64,000 bases of DNA from Tolypeutes matacus. Its lineage: Eukaryota > Chordata > Mammalia > Cingulata > Chlamyphoridae. Shown here in pieces: positions 10,563-22,891 of the stretch (within the stretch, counting starts at the first letter, position 1; the number at the start of each line of letters is the position of its first letter). The notes below the pieces were generated by a model, which saw only the letters and a program-made list of their open reading frames with translations, did not search any database and was not told where the DNA came from. Position numbers and translations under genes: made by a program. Location: positions 1,015,816 through 1,079,815 of the forward strand of contig JAKSZT010000116.1 in the NCBI GenBank assembly GCA_026826555.1, read 5' to 3'.

Positions 10563-13409
10563 TTTTCTTTCTTTTTTATCCTTTTATTTATTGTGGGTAA
10601 AAATCAAAATTTTCACAATACATACTTATATTTATAAAATTATATATAAATATATATGCATATATGTGCATTAGCTTGCATAGATATTATTTCTTTAGAT
10701 ATATATATATATATATATTTTTTTTTTAAGTTGCTTAGATTACCTAAATATTACACAGAAATTACAGGGAATCCCATGTTCCCCACCTCCCTCATATCCA
10801 ACAACATCCCACAAAAACATCCTTCATCAGTGTGGCACATAACCCACAATGGATATACACATCCTGGGGCCTTGTCACCAAGCAAAGACCACAGTTCACA
10901 TCATAGACCACACTCTCTACCACACAGTTCTGCATGGTATGTGCTGATGTAAAGTGACCTACATCTGTCACAAAAAAATGCCACTCAGGACAAACACCAG
11001 TCCCCAAAAACCCCCTTTGTTACAACTGCTCTTCACCTCCCTGCCCCAAATGTCTCCAGTGGCCACAAGCTCCACCTCACTGTTATAATTTCTTCCATTG
11101 CTTGAATCACAATAAGTTTACAACAGAATACCATTAAGTCCACTCTAGTACATAGCTCTTCCCCCTATCCTGAGGGGACTGGGATGGTGATGTCCACTCC
11201 ACCTCCATGTGAGAGAGGGCTTATATTCCATTGATACAATGGATGGGATTATCCTGACTGAAGCAGCAGGCCTTATCAATTCCCTGGGATGGCCATTGCC
11301 CATCATTGTCTCCACGCCAGGTGATTTGGATGAGTCCATTGAGCTGTAGGGTAGGATGTGCAGCTCCACCAAGGTTCCACGTACACCTGGAACATAGGTA
11401 GTCCAGAGGCTCCACTCTCTGGAAGTACACCTAAAAACTCCAGCATCACATACAGGTTTGAATAGAAGCGACTGATGGACCATGTTCAGGGTGGACTTAT
11501 TTGAGTCCAACTCTGTCACTCTCAGGAGCACAGATTCCAAAGTAGTGCCCACTTATAAGGCATCATTCTCTGTGGCTATCCCCACTCATGTAGGACCTGG
11601 GTGTCTTCAGAGCCCTCCAGAGCCACACTGGGTGGGGTGATATCCACTTTGGTGTTCTATGAGATCCTACTGAGGTTTGTGTAATCATTACCTCTGAGAT
11701 GACCTCCCGACTCTCTTTGAAGTCTCTTAGCCACATGAACTCAATTCTCTTTACCTTTCCCCCCTTTATTCAAAGTCTTTTTCCAATCATGTTGTCAGTA
11801 CATATTTGGTATTAATCCCTCATTGCCAGGGAGGTTCATCCCCGGGAGTAATGCCCCATGTTGGGAGGGAATGTTATGCATTCACATCCTAAGTTTGGCT
11901 AAGAGAGACCATATTTTAAGCAACAAGGAAGCTCTCATGTGGCAACTCTTAGGCACCCCATAGCAGTAGGATAACTTTAAATTAGAAGAGCAAAGACACA
12001 TAAGGCTAGTCATCAATAAAAGGAATCCATCAGTGGGCCATCCTCTTTTGCCAGACACTGCTCCTGCACTCAGGGGACTGTTGTGCCCCCTTGGGGAATG
12101 TGGCAGAGCTTTTCAGGCTGGGAATTCAGATTCCCTCATTTCTTGAATGATTGTATATCCACCATGACCATGCCCCATCCCTTGATCATTTGAACAATTT
12201 CATATATCTTTCATGTATATTCAGATGAACTTACTCCTATGAATCCCGCATCCCAGGCACCCCCCACCCATGATCTTCTGCAGCACCCATTGTAACCCTT
12301 CTGATCTAAACCTTCCTTGAACATGGAGCCCATATAATAACCAAATACAATAAATAGGATAAAGAAATAATAATGATGAGCTGAAATGCAAGGGATTAAA
12401 AAAAGGAAACTCAGAGGGAAAAAATTAAACTAAAAATAAAATATAATTAGCAGGTGGGGACATTTAAAAAAATGGAAAAAAATAAAAACTTCCTTTTTTT
12501 AATAAATTATTCTTTTTTTTTATCACTGTATTATTGCATGTCTGGTGTACCATGACACCTGCGCCCTCTCATTACCCATTGTCTCTCAAATTTTCATTTA
12601 ATTTTCAAAGAAGTTTTAGGTCACAGCAAAGTCACAAATGGAATACTACAGACTCCCACATACCCACTGCCTCCCCCTTTCCCACCCCATATTAAAACCT
12701 TTCTTAAAATGTATGTTAGGGAAGCGGCTGTGGCTCAATCAGTGGGGCTCCCGTTTACCATATGGGAGGCCCCGGGTTCGGTTCCCAGGGCCTCCTGGTG
12801 AGGGCGGGCCTGCCCGCACGGCGTGGTTGGCTGACCCGGCGAGCACAGGCAGCAGGGGGGGGATGGATGAATAAATAAATAAAATCTTTAAAAAAAATGT
12901 ATGTTAGCATTGTTTTAACTGTTATACAGATAGTAAACTATAGCAACTAAACATTGTCAATGGTTTACAATATAGTTTACATTTTAGAAGGTACAGTTTA
13001 ATAGTTTTTCATGATATTTACAATGTTCTGTGTCCATTACTGTAAGGTAATGAAAAACCTTCCCATGACCACTAAATACCCCATTTGATCTTAACTGTTC
13101 CTTCCTCCCCATCCCCCTGGGGCATATGACACTCCCCTGTCTTGACTCATGGAATGACAAGATTCATAGTTACATGCCCTGGGTATTCCAACCTGCCCTT
13201 CCTAATCTAACCACCTGTCAACCCTGTGCCACCAAACCCAGTAATATCACTACCCATCTGTCCTATCCTTCAATATGCAACTCTACACTATCACTTTACC
13301 ATAGATTATGTCCATATGCATGATGGCTCACAGCCTACTCTTCTCTTTCTCTCCCTTGTTAACCTATCTTTCAGACAATGGTTCCCAGTGACTGCTCACT
13401 TTCCTCAAT
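10563..13409 (-). other. L1-A long 3' region (~2.7 kb)
   Basis: All sequence between the ORF2 stop (13410-13412) and the A-rich tail is non-LTR element 3' sequence, shared by L1-B and L1-C. On the minus strand it ends with an AT-repeat, then AATAAA-type sequence and the tail. A reading frame at 11552-11145 contains VCDAGVFRCTSREW. Similar stop-free stretches occur in the other copies, but frames shift between copies. A SINE (12719-12893) adds to its length. Confidence 0.75.
12719..12893 (+). repeat. tRNA-derived SINE (xenarthran type), private to L1-A
   Basis: The SINE starts GGGAAGCGGCTGTGGCTCAA. A Pol III A-box-like TGGCTCAATCAGT and a B-box-like GGTTCGGTTCCC follow at tRNA spacing. A GC-rich body leads to an AATAAATAAATAAAATC tail. 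It is flanked by perfect 13-bp duplications AAAATGTATGTTA (12706-12718 and 12894-12906). The matching position in L1-B (about 25010) is empty, so the SINE inserted after the units separated. Confidence 0.9.
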
Positions 13410-16400
13410 TCAAATCAGGGAGGTCATATACTGTTCATCCATCAATGCTTGGCTTGCTTCACTCAACATAAGTTCTCCAAGATTCATCTACGTTATAACA
13501 TGGGTTAGCAATTTATTCCTTCTTACAGCTGAGTAATATTCCGTTGTATGTATGTACCACGTTTTGCTTATCCATTCATCTGTTGATGGGCACTGGTGTT
13601 GATTCCAACTTTTGGCAATGGTGAACAATGCCACTGTGAACATTGGTGTGCATATATCTGTTCATGCCTTTGCTTTCAGTTCTTCTGGGTATTTACCCAG
13701 GACTGTAATTGCTGGATCATAGGGAAGATTTATTGTTAGTTTTCTGAGGAACTGCCAAACTGTCCTCCACAGTGGCTGGACCATTCCACCATCCCACCAG
13801 CAGTGGATGAGTGTTCCTATTCCTCCACATCCTGCCCAACACTTAGAGTCTGCTGCTTTTTTAATAGCTGCCATTCTGATGGGTGTAAATGCTATCTCAT
13901 TGTAGTTTTGATTTGCACTTCCCTAATAACAAGCGATGTCAAGCATTTTTTTCATGTGTTTTTTAGCCCTTGGTATTTCTTCCTTGGAGAAGTGTCTTTT
14001 TGGGTCACTTGCCCATTTTTCAAATGGGTTGTTTGTCTTTTTATTTTCAAGGTGTAGGATTTCTTTATATATGCAGGATATTAGGTTCTTATCAGATATA
14101 TGGTTGCCAAATATTTTCTCCCATTGTGTAGGCTGCCTTTTTATTTTCTTAATAATGTCCTTTGATGTGCAGAAGTTTTTAATTTTGATGAGATCCCATT
14201 TATCTATTTTTTTTCTCTTGGTGCTCGTGCTTTGGCTATGAAGTTCATGAAACCATTTCCTATTACAAAGTCCTGTAGATGCTTTCCTACATTATATTCA
14301 AAGATCTTTATGGTTTTGGCTCTTATATTTAGATCTTTGACCCATATTGAGTTGATTTTTGTATAAGATGTGAGATGGTATTCTTCTCTCATTCTTTTGG
14401 ATGTGGATATCCAGTTCTCCAAGCACCACTTGTTAAGAGGCCATTCTCTTCCAACTGAGTGGGCTTGGTAGCCTTGTTGAATATCAGATTGCTGTATATG
14501 CGAGGATCTATATCAGAACTCTCAGTTTGATTCCATTGGTCAGTAGGTTTATCCTTGTGCCAATACCATGCAGTTTTGATCACTGTAGATTTGTAATATG
14601 TTTTAAAGTCTGGTAATGTCATACCTCCAACCTTATTTTTCTGTTTCAATATGTCTTTGGCAATTCAGTGACTCTTACTTTTCCAAATATATTTTGTGGT
14701 AGGTTTTCCAGTACCTTAAAAAATATAGTGTCGATTTTTATTGGGATTGCATAAAATCTGTAGAGTAATTTGGGTAGGTAGACATCTTGATGATGTTTAG
14801 TCTTCCTATCCATGAACAGGGAATATTTTTCCATTTATTTAATTCTTCTTTGATTTCCGTTAACAGTGTTGTGTAGTTTTCTGTATATAAGTCCCTTACA
14901 TGTTTAGTTAAAATTTTTCCTAGGTATTTGATTCTTTTAGTTACTATTGTAAATGGCATTTTTTTCTTGATTTTCTCCTCTGATTGCTCGTTATTGGTGT
15001 ACAGAAATGCTACTGATTTTTGAGCATTGATCTTATAGCCTGCAACATTACTGAACTCCTGTATAAGTTCCAGAAGCTTTGTTGTAGCTTTCTCTGGGCT
15101 TTCTATGTATAGGATCATGTTGTCTACAAATAATAAGATTTTTAGGTCTTCTTTTCCAATCTGGATGCCTTTTAAATCCTTTTCTTGACTCAGTGCCTGA
15201 GCAAGAACTTCTAAGACAATGTTAAATAAGAGTAGTGATAGTGAACATACTTGTCTTGTTCCAGATCTCAGAGGGAACGCTTTTAGGATTTCACCATTGA
15301 AGATGAGTTAGCTTTGGGTTTTTCTGATATACCCTTTTCATATTCAGGAAATTTCCTTCTATTCCTATCTGTTGCAGTGTTTTTTATCAAGAAAGAGTTC
15401 TGTATTTTGTCAAATGCTTTTTCTGCATCTATAGAAGTAATCACGTGTTTTTATTCTTTCAGTTTGTTTATGTGGTGTATTACATTGATTGATTTTCTTA
15501 TATTGAACCTTCCTTTCAAAGCTGGGATGAAACCCACTTTGTCATGGGGTATAATCCTTTAGATATGTTGTTGAATGCAATTAGCAAGTATTTTGTTAAG
15601 GATTTTATCATCAAGGTTCATTAGAGAAATGGTCTGTAATTTTCCTTTCTAATAGTATCTTTGCTTGGTTTTGGTATTAGGGTAATGTTGACATGATAGA
15701 ATGAGTTATGCAATATTCTTTCTATTTCTATTCTTTGGAAGATCTTAAGTAGAATTGCCATTAGCTCTTTCTGGAATGTTGGTAAAATTCAGCTGTGATG
15801 CCATCTGGACTGGGCTCTTCTTAATTGGGAAGTTTTCGATGACTGATTTTATCTCTTTACCGTAGTTGGTCTGTTGAGCTCATCAATTTCTTCTTTCATC
15901 AATGTGGACTGTTTGTGAGTTTCTAGAAACTTGTTCATTTCCTCTAAACTATCGTTCTTGTTGGCATATAATTTTTCAAAGTATCCTCCTATGATGCTCT
16001 TCATTTCTGTGGGGTCAGAAGTGATATCCCCTTCCTCATTCCTTATTTTGTGTATTTGCATCTGTTCTCTCTTTTTCTTTGTTAGTCTGGCTAAGGGTTT
16101 GTCAATTTTGTCGATATTTTTGAAGAACCAGCTTTTGGTTTTGTTTATTTTTTCTAGTGCTTTCTTATTCTCTATATCATTTAGTTGTGCTCTAATCTTT
16201 GTTATTTCCTTCTTGCTACTTCCTTTAGGTTTAGTTTGTTGTTGTTTTCCAATTCCTTCAAGTGTGCAGTTAGGTCTTCAATTTTAGCTCTTTTTTTATT
16301 TTTAATATATGTATTTATGGCTATGAACTTCCGTGGCAGAACAGCTTTGGCTACATCCCATAGGTTTTGATATGTTGTGTTGTCATTTTCATTAGTTTCA

Positions 16401-17250
16401 AGGTAGTTATTGATTTCTTTTGAGATTTCCTCCTTGACCCACTGTTTGTCTAAGAGTGTGTTGTTTAACTTCCATAACCTTGTGCCTATCCTGTTTCTCT
16501 GTCCCTTAGTGATTTCCAAATAATTCCATTGTTGTCAGAGAAATTACTTTGTATAATCTCAATCTTTCTGAATTCATTGAGAGTTTTTCTGTGGCCTAGC
16601 ATGTGGTTTATCTTGGAGTATGATCCATGTACACTTGAGAAGAATGTAAATCCTGATGTATTTGTATATACTGTTCTGTATATGTCTATTAAGTCCATGT
16701 CATCTAATGTATTGTTGAAAGACTTTGTTTCTTTGTTGATTCTCTGTCTAGATATTCTGTCTAATGAAGATAATGGTGTATTAAAGTCCACTGATATAAT
16801 TTTAGAGGCATTTATTTCTCCACTTATCTTTTCCAGAGTGCCTCATGAATTTTGAGGCACCCCAATTAGGTGTGTAAAGGTTTATGATTGTTCTCTCTTC
16901 TGGAGAGACTACCCCATTTACTAATATGTAGTGTCCATCTTTGTCTCTTACAATAGTTTTGCATTTAAAGTCTATTTTGTCTGATATTAGAGTAGTACCC
17001 TTGCACTTTTATAGCCATTGTTAGCTTTTATAAATGTTTTCCAGCCATTTAGTTTCAGCCTCCTTGATGCCTGGGTTGAACATGGGTTTCTTGTAGACAG
17101 CATATAGATGGATCATATTTCTTCATCCATTCTGCCAATCTGTGTCTCTTGAGTGGTTAATTTAATCCATTCACATTCAGTGTTATTACTTGTAATGAAT
17201 TTCTTAATTCAGCCATATTTTCCTTCAATTAATGTATGTCATATGTTGTT
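13410..17250 (-). pseudogene. L1-A ORF2 (endonuclease-RT), decayed
   Basis: The ORF2 protein combines an APE-like endonuclease and a reverse transcriptase that drive target-primed reverse transcription. On the minus strand the endonuclease end is readable at 16791-16486 (DFNTPLSSLDR, MDLIDIYRT, SKINHMLGH). The linker follows at 16519-16202, and the RT palm lies near 15120, where the usual FADD box reads FVDN. The Cys-rich C-terminal end is near 13874-13662 ([17 protein letters not shown]). The frame ends in TSLI-like sequence at 13410. Many stops and frameshifts make it inactive. Confidence 0.85.
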
Positions 17251-17401
17251 TTCTTTCTGTTTTTGTCTTTTTAGTTGTTTTTAAACTCTCCTAACACTTG
17301 AGTTTTCCTTTCAACTTGCAGATCTTCCTTTAGTGTTTCTGTCTTAATTTCTGTTTATCTGTAAATATTATGAACTCTCCATCATTTTTTTAATGTCAGT
17401 T

Positions 17402-18222
17402 TTACTGGATACAGAATTCGTGGCTGGAAGTTTTTTCTTTTAGAACTTTGACTATGTCATAACACTGTCTTCTTTCCTCCATGGTTTCAGATGAGAAATC
17501 AGCACTTAATCTTATTGTGCAACCCCTGTATGTGATGGTTTTCTTTTCTCTTGCTGTCTTGAGTGTTTTCTCTTTGTCTGGAGCATTGGATATTTTGACA
17601 AGTATATGTCTTGGAGTTGGCCTGTTGGGATTTATACTCAATAGGGTGTGCTTTGCTTCCTGGATCTGCACATCCATCTCTCTCAAAATTGTTAGGAACT
17701 TTTCAGCCATTATTTCTTTCAACACTCCTTCTGTTCCCTTTCCCTTCTCTTCTCCTTCTGGGATACCCATAATGCATATGTTTCTGCATTTTGTGTTGTC
17801 AGTTAAATCTCTGAGTCCCTGCTGGATTTTTTTATATTTTTGTCTATCTGTTATATTATCTGTTTGATTACAGCTGTATTGTCTTCCACATCACTAATTC
17901 TTTCTTCTGCATGTGCAAATCTGCTCTTATGTGAATCCAGCATCCTTTTGATTTCTTGGATTACACCATTGATCACCATCATATCTGTTATCTTTTTGTG
18001 TATGTTTACAATTTCTTCTGTATTTTCTCCCAGTGCCTTCTTTATATCCTTAATCTCTTCCTTCACTTCATTAAGTTGGTTCATGATATTTGGTTGGGAA
18101 TGTTTAATTAGTTGTTCGATGTCATGCATATATTCCTTGTTTTTACTTTGTTCATTGGAGTGGTCCATGTCTTCCTGTTTCTCATTGTGGTTTATAATTT
18201 TTTTTTGCCCTCTAGTCATCAT
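17402..18222 (-). pseudogene. L1-A ORF1 (RNA-binding protein), decayed
   Basis: ORF1p is the trimeric RNA chaperone of L1. The minus strand 18222-17851 begins MMTRGQKKIINHNEKQED and continues as a coiled coil (LNEVKEEIKDIKKALGENTE). The segment 17770-17402 holds the RRM and C-terminal domain (PRHILVKISN, TYRGCTIRLSADFSSET). The two parts are in different frames, with a break near 17770-17850. Total length, about 275 codons, is near the usual 300-340. Confidence 0.85.
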
Positions 18223-18274
18223 TTTAACTTGCTGGATTTATTCAGTTGATTAGCTTCTCTCTCTTCTCTCGTGT

Positions 18275-19755
18275 ATTAAATCCCAAATGGTTTCTCTGAA
18301 GGATTAAATCTCAGGTATCTCATGAGGTTGAGTTTCTATGAAAATTTCAGCCTCATTACACTCAAACGTGAAGACTACCATATGGGGCAAATTGGCAAAA
18401 CACATTGCCTTCATTCTTTTTTCCTTACATAGATTCCCTCATGCTTAGGTAAGTATGATGCAAATTCCTTCAATGTGAAGTTACATTCATAGAAGCGTTA
18501 TTTAGGAAATAATGTTTGCAGTCAGAGAAAATATTTTCCCAACTTTCTTACATTCTCTGCTTTCATCTGTAGTCTGTCCTGTTGTGGAAGAGGATATAGC
18601 TTCACTCACAAGCCCTTTGTTATGTGGTTCTTTATGCTTCTTAATGTCGTATGGTTCTTCATAGTTTGTGGGCTCCAGCAAAGTCAGTGCTTAGAGGGAA
18701 ATTTATATCATTGAATGCATTCATTAGAAAAGAGGAATGATCCAATATCAATCATCTAAGCGTTCAATTTGGGAAACACAACAATATCTTCTTTTTATTT
18801 GTTCTATCATTCATGGTTCTTCTTGCTTCAAATGAGCATCACATCCAGTTTGGTGACTTCATAACTAAGAAATGTGGATGTCATACAGCACTTGATTTAT
18901 GATGGGGACAAAATAACAACCCATAAATCAATTCTGGAACCTTCAGGACTCTGAAGGATAAGAAAGGTGCAGCTTCCAAAATGCACAAGTAAGGTGGCCA
19001 CAGAACAAAGGCCAAAAAGGCAACCCAGGAAATCCTGAACACTTTGTATTGGATTATTTTTCTTCAATAAAAACAATTCCATTCATTTAGATGAGATGCA
19101 CTATTTAATATTGTTTAAAGTTTACCAGGGAAATTATAACACTTTTGCTTGCCTTTCCAAATATGCATTTATTATTTGTTATTGAACTACAAAATAATGT
19201 ATTTTAAAACATTTTATATCCTGTATTAATCAGCCAAAGGAGTCCTGATACAAAATACCAGAAATCTGTTGGTCTTTATAGAGGGTATTTATTTAGGGTT
19301 GATGCTTACAGTTACCAGGCCATGAAGGATAAATTTCTTCCTTCACCAAAGTCTGTTAGCCCATCTTGTAGCAATACAGCTGCTGATATTTGCCAGGGAT
19401 CAAGCTTCTGGGGTTCCTTTCTACTCAGGGCTGCATTTCTCTCTGGGCTCAGCTCCTCTGTTTCCTCCACGAGGTCAGCTATAGACTAAGGGGTTCTCTA
19501 AGCCTTGCCTCTCTCCACAAGGCCATCTGTGAACTGTCAGATGAATGGGTCATCTCTTTTTCCCAGGGCATTCTGTCCTTGTTCATCAGAACTCCAATAT
19601 CAAAAATTACTCCAACTCCATCCTTTGCCATGTCTTTTAATGTTTTTAGACGCCACCCACCAAGTGGCAGGGCTCAACTCTCTACCAACTGTGGCAAAGT
19701 CAATGCCCTTATCAAAACTTAATTATTGCCAGATTAACAGACCACTTTACAAACA
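18275..19755 (-). other. Inverted segment of the unit (ZNF start, spacer, LTR-M)
   Basis: This stretch is the reverse complement of the part of the unit running from LTR-M to the start of the zinc-finger exon (compare 7740-9270). The order here is ZNF start (about 18275-18480), spacer with the L1 scrap (about 18640-18760), then LTR-M (19222-19755). Its left end joins L1-A ORF1 5' sequence. Its right end joins zinc-finger sequence equivalent to position 9640, so about 370 bases were lost at the inversion joint. Confidence 0.75.
19222..19755 (-). repeat. Solo LTR-M, inverted copy (U2a)
   Basis: Reverse complement of the LTR-M type, starting TGTATTAATCAGCCAAAGG after TATCC, which is the inverted form of the GGATA target sequence. 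It is cut at about 19755, some 60 bases before the LTR start, by the inversion joint. Confidence 0.7.
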
Positions 19756-20388
19756 AAATAATATATAAGTGGGAAACCTTAATTCCAATGTCAAATCTCT
19801 GATACGAGAGATTTCCTACTGCAAAGAAACCCTTTGCATGTAAGGCATGTAAGAAAGGTTTAGGTACAAATAAAATCTCAAAGAACAAGAAAAAACTCAT
19901 AGTGGACAGAAACAAAATGAATGTAAAGAATGCAGAAAAGCATTCAGCCAAAATTAATACTTCATTAAACATCAGAGCATTCATTCTTGAGGAAAACCCT
20001 ATATATGCAATGAATGTGGAAAAGCCTTCAACAAGAAGGAAAAACTCATTAACCATCTGAGAATACATACTGGAGAGAAACCCTATGAATGTGATGGATG
20101 TGGGAAAACATTCATTTATAAATCAAGCGTCATTACCCACCAGAGAAAACAAACTGTAGAGAAACCCTATATCTGTAAGGAATGTAGGAAAGCCTTCAAT
20201 AGCGAATCAAATCTCACTGACCATGAGAAAATTCATAGTGGAGTGAAACCCTATATATGTAAGGAATGTGGAATAGCCTTAAGCCAGATGCAGTATATCA
20301 TTAAACATCACAACATTCATACTGCAGCAAAACCCTCTGAATGTAATGAATGTGAATCTCCAAACAATCTCCACCTCCAGTCTGTGTA
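19756..20388 (+). pseudogene. C2H2 zinc-finger exon, copy B' (best preserved fingers)
   Basis: Finger exon fragment of the same family as copy A. From 19993 to the TAA near 20388 one frame stays open for about 130 codons. Its fingers read CNECGKAF...H...HTGEKP (canonical linker), CDGCGKTF...H...Q (last His lost), CKECRKAF...H...H and CKECGIAL...H...H, so three of four have all zinc ligands. Upstream fingers carry stops (TAA and TGA around 19957-19993). There is no start codon, promoter or KRAB box, because the 5' part of the exon lies inverted at 18275-18480. Confidence 0.8.
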
Positions 20389-20430
20389 ACTTGTTGCCAA
20401 TTTTTAAGGAAGCGGCTGTGAATGTACTCC

Positions 20431-20929
20431 ACCCAAAATAGAATGTTCAGCCTGCCTGTCTTTCTCTGCCTCATCCTTAAAACTCACTTTGTCCCTGAGG
20501 TCAGCACTAGGCCTTCAGACACAATTGCTCACACCTCTTCCTTATCCTCTGGCCTGGATGCCTTCAGATTTAAGTTGCTCCATGACTCCAGCCTCTGGTC
20601 CCTCCCTCAGCCTCTTAGGGTTTCTGTATCTCTTCACAGCTGTAGGAAATCCTGGAGCCCTCTCCCACATGGCAGGGTAAACATGGAAGCACTCTTTCTC
20701 TGTGTGTTCCTTGTATGTAGGAATTCCAAACAATGATTGGGGTCCATCCTGGTGCCTGAATTCTAATCAGAGACCCTTAACTAAACTAAAGCATTCTAAC
20801 AAAAGTGATGTAATCACAAGGTCCCTTATCTGAATCTAACCAAAATGTCATAATTACCAAAGGCTTACACACACAGCAATGGGTTAGTAAGAACATACTT
20901 TTCTGGGGTCCATACAAGACTCAAATGAG
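20431..20929 (-). repeat. Repeat R (LTR-like, antisense), U2b copy, truncated
   Basis: The same repeat occurs at 34481-35118 and 48421-49043. Here its outer end is missing because a deletion fused it to the zinc-finger end at about 20400-20430. See the 34481 entry for its nature. Confidence 0.5.
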
Positions 20930-21650
20930 GGAATTAAACAAGGCCACAGGGATCAGGAGGGATCTCCTAAGTCTGGGAGAAATGGGAACTCATAAAGCTG
21001 TGGCTGTACTTTGGGTGAGGCCATCTTTGAGCAAAATGGGGTGCTGAACACCATTGCACTACTCCCGAGAATGGTCCAAAGAAGAACTCAATATACTGTG
21101 CTTTCTCTCCCAAATCTTAATTCAAAAATCAAGTGTGTAATTCAGAGGGTTGTTCCATTATTCCCATCCCCAGAGTCAGAGTGCACACATTTTGCCTGGG
21201 GGTGTGCGGGAGCGGAGGCTTGCTGTAAAACTGAAAGCCCCTATTTTCTCCTCCAAAGAACTGATTAAATTTACAACAGAATGGAGAAATTCAACCCTTA
21301 GGGATTTCTCAAATGCAGTGGCAATCGTAGAGGCCTGAGATTTAATTCATTTAAATCCTACAGGAAGAATTGAAATAAATACTTTTACACATGAATAAAA
21401 ACAAATAAAGTTTGCTGGCAGCAATTCACTATAAAAGAAATGTAAAAGAATATTCTTCAGGCAGAAAGAAAATAATCTCAGAAGGTTCAAGATTCAGGAT
21501 GGACTGAAGAACAATATCTGTTAATTAAATTAATATATATGGATGATCATTGAATGGATAAAGTAATAATGATATCCATGGCCTAGGACATCAATAAAGT
21601 GTTCAAATACACCATAAAGTAATATATAGTATAAGATGGAGAAACGGATA
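20930..21650 (+). other. Duplicated flank (U2b), gamma-ERV empty site
   Basis: Non-coding unit flank. At 21048-21065 it reads CCATTGCACTACTCCCGA, the uninterrupted equivalent of the place where the gamma ERV is inserted in U1 and U5. The rest aligns with 7166-7730. No gene is seen. Confidence 0.65.
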
Positions 21651-22208
21651 TGTAGCAGTTTGATATCATTATGAATTCCAAAAATAGATATTGGATTTTT
21701 CTTGTAAAGTAGTCAGTTATTATGGGCATGATTAAGGTATGATAAGGGAGTTGACTGGGCCAGAGTCAGTAGGGCATTGAGCCCTGTCCCTTAGTGGGTG
21801 GGTTCTCAGACATGAAAAGACATGGCAAAGGACAGAGATGGAGTAGTTTTTGAGGTTGCAGTTCTGGTAAGCAACAACAGAAGTCTGCGGGGTAAAGAGA
21901 CAAGCAATTCACCTGACAGTTCAGAGTTGGCCTTGTGGAGAGAGCCAAAGCTTAGAGAGCCTCATAGTCTACAGCTGAATTTTGGAGTAAACAGAAGAGC
22001 TGAGCCCAGAGAGAAACTCAGCCATGAGAAGGGAGAAACGAAAGAAGCCTGAACCCTGGCAAATGTTGGCAGCTGTCGTGCTCCAAGATGGAGTAACACA
22101 CTCTGTTGAAGGAAGAAACTTATGCTTACTGGCCTGGTAACTCTAAGCTTCTACCCCAAATAAATACCCTTTATAAAGACCAACAGATTTATCGTATTTT
22201 GCATCAGC
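21651..22208 (+). repeat. Solo LTR-M, U2b copy, 3' end deleted
   Basis: Starts TGTAGCAGTTTGATATC after GGATA, as in the other units. It breaks off at GCATCAGC (about 22208) and passes directly into a zinc-finger coding stretch. The spacer and exon start were therefore deleted from this unit. Confidence 0.75.
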
Positions 22209-22599
22209 CTTCAACCAGGAGGAAAACCTCATTAACCATCTGAGAATACATACTGGAGAGAAAGCCTAGGAATGTGATGGATGTTGGAAAACTTTCATTC
22301 AGAAATCAAGCCTTATTACACACCAGAGAAGAAAAACTGGAAAGAAACCCTGTATATGTAAGGAATGTAGGAAAGCCTTCATTATCAAATCAAATATCAA
22401 TGACCATGAGAATATTCATAGTGGTGGGAAACCCTATATATGTTAGGAATGTGGAATAGCCTTCAGCCAGAGATAGTATCTCATTAAACATTACATCATT
22501 CATACTGGAGAGAAGCCCTGTAAATGTAATGAATGTGAATCTCCAAAAAGTCTCCACCTCCAATCTATGCAACTTGTTGCCAAACTTGTAAAGAAGTGA
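22209..22599 (+). pseudogene. C2H2 zinc-finger exon, copy B'' (3' fingers only)
   Basis: Begins within a finger and contains the last finger set seen in copies A and B': a CDGC-like finger with a mutated first Cys context near 22270, then the CKEC fingers at about 22350 and 22440. In-frame TAG codons lie at about 22267 and in the last finger (TATGTTAGGAATG). The terminal TGA is near 22597. It is joined at its left to the truncated LTR-M. A non-coding relic. Confidence 0.75.
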
Positions 22600-22891
22600 C
22601 TGTGACTGTGCAATTCAGCATGTCTTTCTCCTCTGGGAAAAGTGTGCTTGCAGTTTATTCTGAGATCTGCTCCTCCCACAACCCTTCCACACTCATGTGT
22701 GTTCAATTTGTTACCACTGATTCAAGCATCAGAACTCGAGATTTCTCTTTGTTTATGTAAAGATGGGCTTTCCAATTATTTCAAATCATCCTGGTTGTTT
22801 TCACTGGTTCTTCAATCCATTACATTCTGGGTAAGCATTTTAAAAATTACCATTTTAAAAATAATGCTGCCCATTATTGTAACATTTTCTT

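Larger units (their letters stand above)
10563..18274 (-). mobile_element. L1-A LINE, antisense, 5' end lost
   Basis: An L1 retrotransposon lies on the minus strand: ORF1 (18222 to 17402), ORF2 (about 17250 to 13410) and a long 3' region ending in an A-rich tail near 10563. It sits at the same site next to the zinc-finger exon as L1-B and L1-C, so the insertion is ancestral to the duplication. Homology with L1-B stops at about 18274, where an inverted copy of the unit begins, so the 5'UTR was removed by rearrangement rather than by truncated reverse transcription. A SINE interrupts the 3' region. Confidence 0.85.

Noticed and set aside
12719..12893. tRNA gene
   Set aside because: A- and B-box-like elements are present, but the sequence is a SINE with body, tail and target duplications. 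No cloverleaf with paired acceptor stem is evident.
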